Source: Methylolobus aquaticus (GTDB lineage: Bacteria; Pseudomonadota; Gammaproteobacteria; Methylococcales; Methylococcaceae). Taken from it: a stretch of 64,000 nucleotides of DNA. The position numbers and the translations under genes were made by a program. Of the stretch, positions 60,081 through 64,000 are shown piece by piece. How positions within the stretch are numbered: the first letter of the stretch is position 1; the number at the start of each line of letters is the position of its first letter. The DNA lies in NCBI GenBank assembly GCA_004168015.1, contig SEYW01000003.1:186001-250000 (forward strand), in the 5' to 3' direction. The notes below the pieces were generated by a model. That model ran no database searches. It saw nothing but the letters and a program-made list of their open reading frames with translations, and had not been told where the DNA came from.

Positions 60081-61430
60081 ATGGATACCGAACTCGACTG
60101 GTCGCCCTACGACAGCTATGGACTGGGCGACGCCTTTGCCGCCACGCCGTCGGCTGGCGGTGCGTTCGGCAAGGCGGCCGCCGTCTGTATCGGTAACCGG
60201 CAGTGTCAGCGCACCGGGAACGGGGTCATGTGCCCGAGCTTCCGGGTGACGGACGACCCGGCGCATTCGACCCAGCATCGCGCGGCGACGCTGAAGGCGG
60301 CGCTGAACGGGGAATATGGCCCGCAGCCGTTCATCGGCCCCGAACTGGAGGCGGCGATGGATCTGTGCGTCGGGTGCAAGGGCTGCAAGCGTGAATGCCC
60401 GAACGGCGTGGACATGGCCTTGCTGCGCGTCGAGTCGCTTGCGCAGCGCTGGGCCCAACTCGGCGGTCCGCCGGGGCGCGAGCGCCTGTTGGCCAACCTG
60501 CCGCGCCTGGCACCGTGGTTGGGGCGTCTCAACTGGCTCATCCGGTTGCGCAACCGTGTGCCGATACTGGCCCGCCTGGGGGAGCGCTGGCTCGGCATTG
60601 CGGCGCAGCGTTCGCTGCCGGAGGGCCGCTCGAGCAGCTTCCTCGACGGACAGTCACGCGAACCGCTAGGGATGCCGCAGGGGCGCGAAGTGGTGCTGCT
60701 CGTCGACACGTTTTCGAACCATTTAGAGCCGGCCAATGCGCAGGCGGCCGTGGACGTGCTGCTGGCAGCAGGCTACCGGGTCCATCTGGCCCGTCCCACG
60801 GAGGGGCAGCGCCCCCTGTGTTGCGGTCGCACCTATCTGTCGAACGGGCTGGTGGCCCAGGCGCGCGCCGAGGCGGAGAGAATGATCGCTGCGCTCGTTG
60901 ATTACGCCGAGTGCGGACTCCCGATCATCGGCTTGGAACCCTCCTGCCTGTTGATGTTGCGCGACGAGTATTTCGCGCTCGGGCTCGGACCGGCGGCGGC
61001 CAAGGTCGCGAAATCTGCGCTGCTGCTGGAGGAGTTCCTGGCCAAGGAGCACGACGCCAAGCGGCTCGAACTGCCGCTGCGGCCCTTGCCGGCACGGCGC
61101 GCATTGGTGCACGGCCACTGCCACCAGAAAGCCTTCGGGGCGATGAAATCGATGCGCAAGGTACTGGGTCTGGTTCCCGACCTGGAATTCGAATTGATCG
61201 AGTCGAGTTGTTGCGGTATCGCCGGCGCGTTCGGCCTGGAAGCGGAGCACTACGCCGTGTCGATGCGCATGGGTGAGCTGTCGCTATTGCCGGCGGTGCG
61301 GCAGGCCGAGCCCGATGCGCTGGTGGTGGCCAACGGCACCAGTTGCCGCCATCAGATTCACGATGGTGCGGGCCGGGAGAGTGTGCATCTGGCGCGGGTG
61401 CTGCAGGCGGCGCTGGACCGCCCGGGCTGA
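60081..61430 (+). CDS. Stand-alone Fe-S oxidoreductase (CCG-domain, GlpC/YdiJ C-terminal type)
   Basis: A 449-residue protein. The N-terminal cysteines (VCIGNRQCQRTGNGVMCPSFR) and the CVGCKGCKRECP motif mark a ferredoxin-like region. Two CCG-type segments follow (PLCCGRTYLSNG; ESSCCGIAGAFG) with VHGHCHQKA. This layout equals the C-terminal half of FAD/Fe-S lactate or glycolate-type dehydrogenases, but the FAD half is absent. AGGA precedes ATG 60081. NifA-type control suggests an electron-transfer role in nitrogen fixation. Confidence 0.88.
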   Translation: MDTELDWSPYDSYGLGDAFAATPSAGGAFGKAAAVCIGNRQCQRTGNGVMCPSFRVTDDPAHSTQHRAATLKAALNGEYGPQPFIGPELEAAMDLCVGCKGCKRECPNGVDMALLRVESLAQRWAQLGGPPGRERLLANLPRLAPWLGRLNWLIRLRNRVPILARLGERWLGIAAQRSLPEGRSSSFLDGQSREPLGMPQGREVVLLVDTFSNHLEPANAQAAVDVLLAAGYRVHLARPTEGQRPLCCGRTYLSNGLVAQARAEAERMIAALVDYAECGLPIIGLEPSCLLMLRDEYFALGLGPAAAKVAKSALLLEEFLAKEHDAKRLELPLRPLPARRALVHGHCHQKAFGAMKSMRKVLGLVPDLEFELIESSCCGIAGAFGLEAEHYAVSMRMGELSLLPAVRQAEPDALVVANGTSCRHQIHDGAGRESVHLARVLQAALDRPG

Positions 61431-61777
61431 CATGCCCGTCCGTGGGTTTACGCGATAGGTAGGGGGTTACCGGCGCGAACGCCACGAATGCGGGATTCGG
61501 TTGGCACGTTACCTTGGCCTTGGCCGCATTGCCGTAGGTTGCGCCGTTCTTCAGTTACGAAGCGAAGGCCATGCGTGATGAATCGCGGTCGCGCTGACGC
61601 CCGACTCGACCTCGACCGCATCCGACTCCGCGAACTCCATCCCTTGCAACGTGGATTAGTCCGTTTGCGGTTCTGTCGCTCCTAAGCGGTCGTGCTGGTG
61701 CCAGGGCAGGCGGCGCATCTACCCACCGCCCATCGAGGCCGGCCTTCCTACAGGTCTTTCTTGAAGGGGTGCAGCCG

Positions 61778-61942
61778 CTACAGTGGCGCGATGCTCCAGC
61801 TCATCTTGCCGGGCCTCGGTGGTGCGGTGACGACGAGGACGGTTCGCTGGGCGCGGTCGGTGCGTTCACCCTTCGTTGGCGGCGACGAACGATCGAGTGT
61901 CGCGACATCGGCCGGTTTCACGTCAGTCGTTTGTTGTGGCAT
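61778..61942 (-). CDS. Candidate 54-residue small protein downstream of orphan NifA sites
   Basis: ATG 61942 is preceded by GAGG with seven-base spacing. The frame gives a polar, basic 54-residue peptide (starts MPQQTTDVKPADVATLDRSS, ends with MSWSIAPL) with codon use similar to neighbours. After the TAG stop the frame continues nine codons (RLHPFKKDL) to a second TAG. It lies about 130 bases downstream of the leftward sigma-54-like site. No family was recognised; it may be a real small gene or chance. Confidence 0.35.
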   Translation of the reverse strand: MPQQTTDVKPADVATLDRSSPPTKGERTDRAQRTVLVVTAPPRPGKMSWSIAPL

Positions 61943-62161
61943 GGCATTACCTCGTCAATATCGGCTATGGGCTGGATGGCGACGGGATCCGGCTCGCGGG
62001 TGCGGCCCCTCGTTGCGACGACAACCGCTTGCGTCTCGGCCGCGCATGTGCCGCTCGATCGCTCTCTCGCTGAAATTCAGGAAATAATCGTGCCATTAGC
62101 ATAAGTTATTGTCTAAATTATGGAAACGTCATCGTGTCAGGCCTGTGTCCCATGCTGACTT

Positions 62162-62177
62162 TGTCATTTTTTCGACA
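62162..62177. promoter_or_regulatory. Orphan NifA-type site 1
   Basis: TGTCATTTTTTCGACA matches TGT-N10-ACA. It lies 67 bases upstream of the TGGCACG element on the minus strand, a typical distance, but no intact gene is controlled. Confidence 0.6.
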
Positions 62178-62191
62178 GATGACAGTGGCTT

Positions 62192-62207
62192 TGTCATCTT
62201 TGTGACA
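62192..62207. promoter_or_regulatory. Orphan NifA-type site 2
   Basis: TGTCATCTTTGTGACA matches TGT-N10-ACA with TGTCA/TGACA arms, 30 bases from site 1. Confidence 0.6.
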
Positions 62208-62810
62208 ATGGCCCGGAGTCGGTTGCATGCCGACCGTCACGGAACGCACGGAATTCGGTCGACGACACGATCACCATGGCTCGAGGCGCGCCGGACCCAG
62301 CTGCGGCAGCGGCTCGATCCCGACAACGTCTTCCTGACGCCTTACGGGAAGGCGTACCTCGACCTGTAGTCCCACTGCCGGAGCAGGGCCGGGGGCAACC
62401 GCCGATGCGGAGGTTGGGAATGTTCCGCCCCCGGTAGAAAGGGCGGCGCATTGGGGTGAGATATTCTCGCTCCCGGGTGCTGCGGATGTCGAAAGGCTCC
62501 CAGCCTTTCGTGGTTCCGCTGGCCGGCAGATGAGGCCATGCGAAGGACACGACAAGGTCCGAGTCGTGCATCGGGATCGTTACGGATTCCCCAGAAATCC
62601 GCTGCGTTGCAAAATTCCGGTGAAGGGAGTATTTCCCCACGCAAGTTTCAAGGCCAGACCGAGCGTGACCTGAAGACGGAACGCCTCCTGATGACCAAGG
62701 ACCGCCGAACTGCCTCCAGTCAGAGATAGACTTCCCAACTGGAAAAAGGGAATCCGGATAGTCACGGGGTGATTGGGCATCCCGTGGTGAAGAAGCCAAA
62801 AGCGACGTCG

Positions 62811-64000
62811 ATGATGACCGAAGGATTCAATAAGGATGGCATAGACTATCGCGCAATCGTCGATGGTTTGCCGGGCCTCTTTTTGATACTCGACGACCAG
62901 CTGAATATCGTAGCAGTCAGCGATGCCTATGCCCGGGCCACCATGACCCGGCGCGAAGAGATACTCGGAAAGAGTATGTTCGAGGTATTCCCGGACAACC
63001 CGGAGGATCCGCATGCCGATGGCGTGCGCAATCTCCACGCCTCGCTTCAACGAGTGCTGATATCAGCCTTGCCTGACACGATGGCAGTTCAGAAATATGA
63101 TGTACGGAGGCCCGAGCAGGAAGGCGGAGGCTTCGAGGAGCGGTATTGGACGCCGATCAATTCCCCCGTACTCGGGGAAGACGGACGTGTTCGCTACATT
63201 ATCCACAGGGCTGAGGACGTCACCGAATTCATCCACCTCAAACAGAAGGGGCTCGAACAGGATCGTTGTAACGAGGACCTGAGCGGGCAGGCGGCGCGAA
63301 TGGAAGCGGAAATTTTTGAACGAACTCGCGAAGTCGCTGCCGCGAGTGCCTCGCTCAAGACAGCCAATCAGGCGCTTGCTGAAGCGAAAATCAGGGCTGA
63401 AGCCGCCAGCATCGCCAAGAGTGCGTTCCTGGCCACGATGAGCCACGAAATCCGCACCCCGATGAACGGTGTGTTGGGTATGGCCAGCTTGCTGCGGCGA
63501 ACTCAGCTGGACAAGAGACAGCAGGAATACCTTGAAAAAATCCAGATATCCGGTCAACACCTGCTGGCCATCATCAACGATATCCTCGAGTTTTCAAAGA
63601 TCGAGGCCGGCAAGATCGAGCTGGCTACCGAGGACTTTCTTCTCGCCGATCTCGTCCGCGACACCTGGATACTCATCGGCGAGCGCGTCAAGGCCAAGGG
63701 ATTGGAGCAGAAGACCATCTGTGACTATCCCGGCCTCATCCTACGCGGCGATAAGACCCGACTCGCACAGGCTCTCGTCAATTTCCTCAGCAACGCCATC
63801 AAATTCACCGACGCAGGCAGTGTCACGCTGAGTTGCCGGGTAGAAGAGGAAAAAGCGACAGGCTATCTGATGCACTTTGAGGTGACGGATACCGGCATCG
63901 GGATGACGGATGAACAGCAGCAACGGATCTTCGATGCCTTTGAACAGGCGGATAGCAGTACCAGCCGCAAGTACCAGGGCACCGGGTTGGGGCTGGCCAT
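62811..64000 (+). CDS. PAS-domain sensor histidine kinase, 3' truncated
   Basis: The frame is open to the window end (about 396 residues). A PAS-like domain ([25 protein letters not shown], residues about 12-140) is followed by a coiled coil (residues about 155-205), the H box [19 protein letters not shown], the N box [18 protein letters not shown] and GTGLGLAI. The RTPMNGV form is typical of hybrid kinases, so a receiver probably follows beyond the window. Start is ATG 62811 or 62814; GTG 62787 is possible. Ligand and partner are unknown. Confidence 0.9.
   Translation, partial: MMTEGFNKDGIDYRAIVDGLPGLFLILDDQLNIVAVSDAYARATMTRREEILGKSMFEVFPDNPEDPHADGVRNLHASLQRVLISALPDTMAVQKYDVRRPEQEGGGFEERYWTPINSPVLGEDGRVRYIIHRAEDVTEFIHLKQKGLEQDRCNEDLSGQAARMEAEIFERTREVAAASASLKTANQALAEAKIRAEAASIAKSAFLATMSHEIRTPMNGVLGMASLLRRTQLDKRQQEYLEKIQISGQHLLAIINDILEFSKIEAGKIELATEDFLLADLVRDTWILIGERVKAKGLEQKTICDYPGLILRGDKTRLAQALVNFLSNAIKFTDAGSVTLSCRVEEEKATGYLMHFEVTDTGIGMTDEQQQRIFDAFEQADSSTSRKYQGTGLGLA

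Larger units (their letters stand above)
61431..62810. other. Gene-poor stretch with orphan NifA sites
   Basis: No large gene is convincing in these 1380 bases. Features seen: a small leftward frame at 61778-61942, a possible leftward sigma-54 relic at 62080-62095 (TGGCACG minus-24, but TTTC at minus-12), two NifA-type sites at 62162 and 62192, and a rightward frame whose end (62283-62369, LRQRLDPDNVFLTPY) reads like the tail of a flavin oxidase. The region looks like a decayed or rearranged nif-controlled locus. Confidence 0.5.

Noticed and set aside
61692..62087. 131-residue rightward frame in the gene-poor stretch
   Set aside because: Arg/Gly/Ser-rich composition typical of a shadow frame in GC-rich DNA, and no ribosome site.
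62277..62292. Rightward sigma-54 promoter TGGCTCGAGGCGCGCC for the histidine kinase
   Set aside because: Spacing fits but the minus-12 box is GCGC instead of TTGC, and it is over 500 bases from the gene.

Overview
The window is one large nitrogen-fixation (nif) region from a GC-rich proteobacterium. RnfE/RnfH, IscX, ApaG, SelO, YgfZ and the Azotobacter-like accessory genes (FeSII/Shethna protein, NifO, the LRV iron-sulfur protein, tandem NifZ) point to a gammaproteobacterium such as a purple sulfur bacterium or a relative; a betaproteobacterium cannot be excluded. No rRNA or tRNA gene was seen. Nitrogenase is the Mo-Fe type (nifHDK, nifENX, nifB, nifQ). nifU, nifV, nifW, nifM and nifL are not in the window.

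Layout. (1) 1-3552: end of an rnf operon (rnfE, rnfH), a bacterioferritin and three nif-neighbourhood proteins of unknown function. (2) 3724-10495, leftward: a redox and oxygen-protection operon holding an Asp-less receiver protein, truncated haemoglobin, flavodiiron protein, [2Fe-2S] ferredoxin, NifO, a SagB-type double nitroreductase, an ankyrin protein and IscX. (3) 11134-15713: nifH-nifD-nifK-FeSII, with an inverted repeat between nifD and nifK and a good terminator after FeSII. (4) 16138-26940: an 11-kb defence island (M48/YgjP-type protease, hsdR, AlbA_2 protein with a heptad array, hsdS, hsdM, MazF-type toxin and partner) that splits the nif genes. (5) 27190-37761: nifE (with a C-terminal BFD-type cluster domain), nifN, nifX, a NifX-associated gene, a 34-residue membrane protein not previously obvious, a CCE_0567-type protein, ferredoxin III, nifQ, ygfZ, apaG, ald, clpP, clpX, nifF. 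(6) 38136-41500: a flavin amine-oxidase-like protein and a ModC-like protein that has lost three ATPase residues. (7) 41664-44386: capA-like, terC, usp. (8) 44427-55607, leftward: nifB, fdxN, iscA, TPR and LRV proteins, two nifZ, nifS, nifT, an aminotransferase-fold protein without its PLP lysine, a ferredoxin, a SIR2-like protein, bolA, selO and a Rieske protein. (9) 56026-56659: a frameshifted REP-associated transposase between two REP palindromes. (10) 56737-61430: nifA (with the four-cysteine redox motif), cysE and a divergent Fe-S oxidoreductase. (11) 61431-62810: a gene-poor stretch with two orphan NifA-type sites and a small leftward reading frame. (12) a PAS histidine kinase running off the right end.

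Control is unusually readable. Sigma-54 promoters of the GG-N10-GC type are present before nifH, the leftward redox operon, nifE, the flavoprotein, nifB, nifA, cysE and the Fe-S oxidoreductase. NifA sites (TGT-N10-ACA) lie 50-140 bp upstream of most of them. Two divergent promoter pairs share their NifA sites. The absence of nifL, together with the C-x11-C-x19-C-x4-C motif in NifA, suggests that this NifA senses oxygen or redox state directly. The genes fit one programme: make nitrogenase and its cofactor, supply electrons (Rnf, flavodoxin, several ferredoxins), shield it from oxygen (FeSII, flavodiiron protein, haemoglobin, bacterioferritin) and possibly turn it over (ClpPX).
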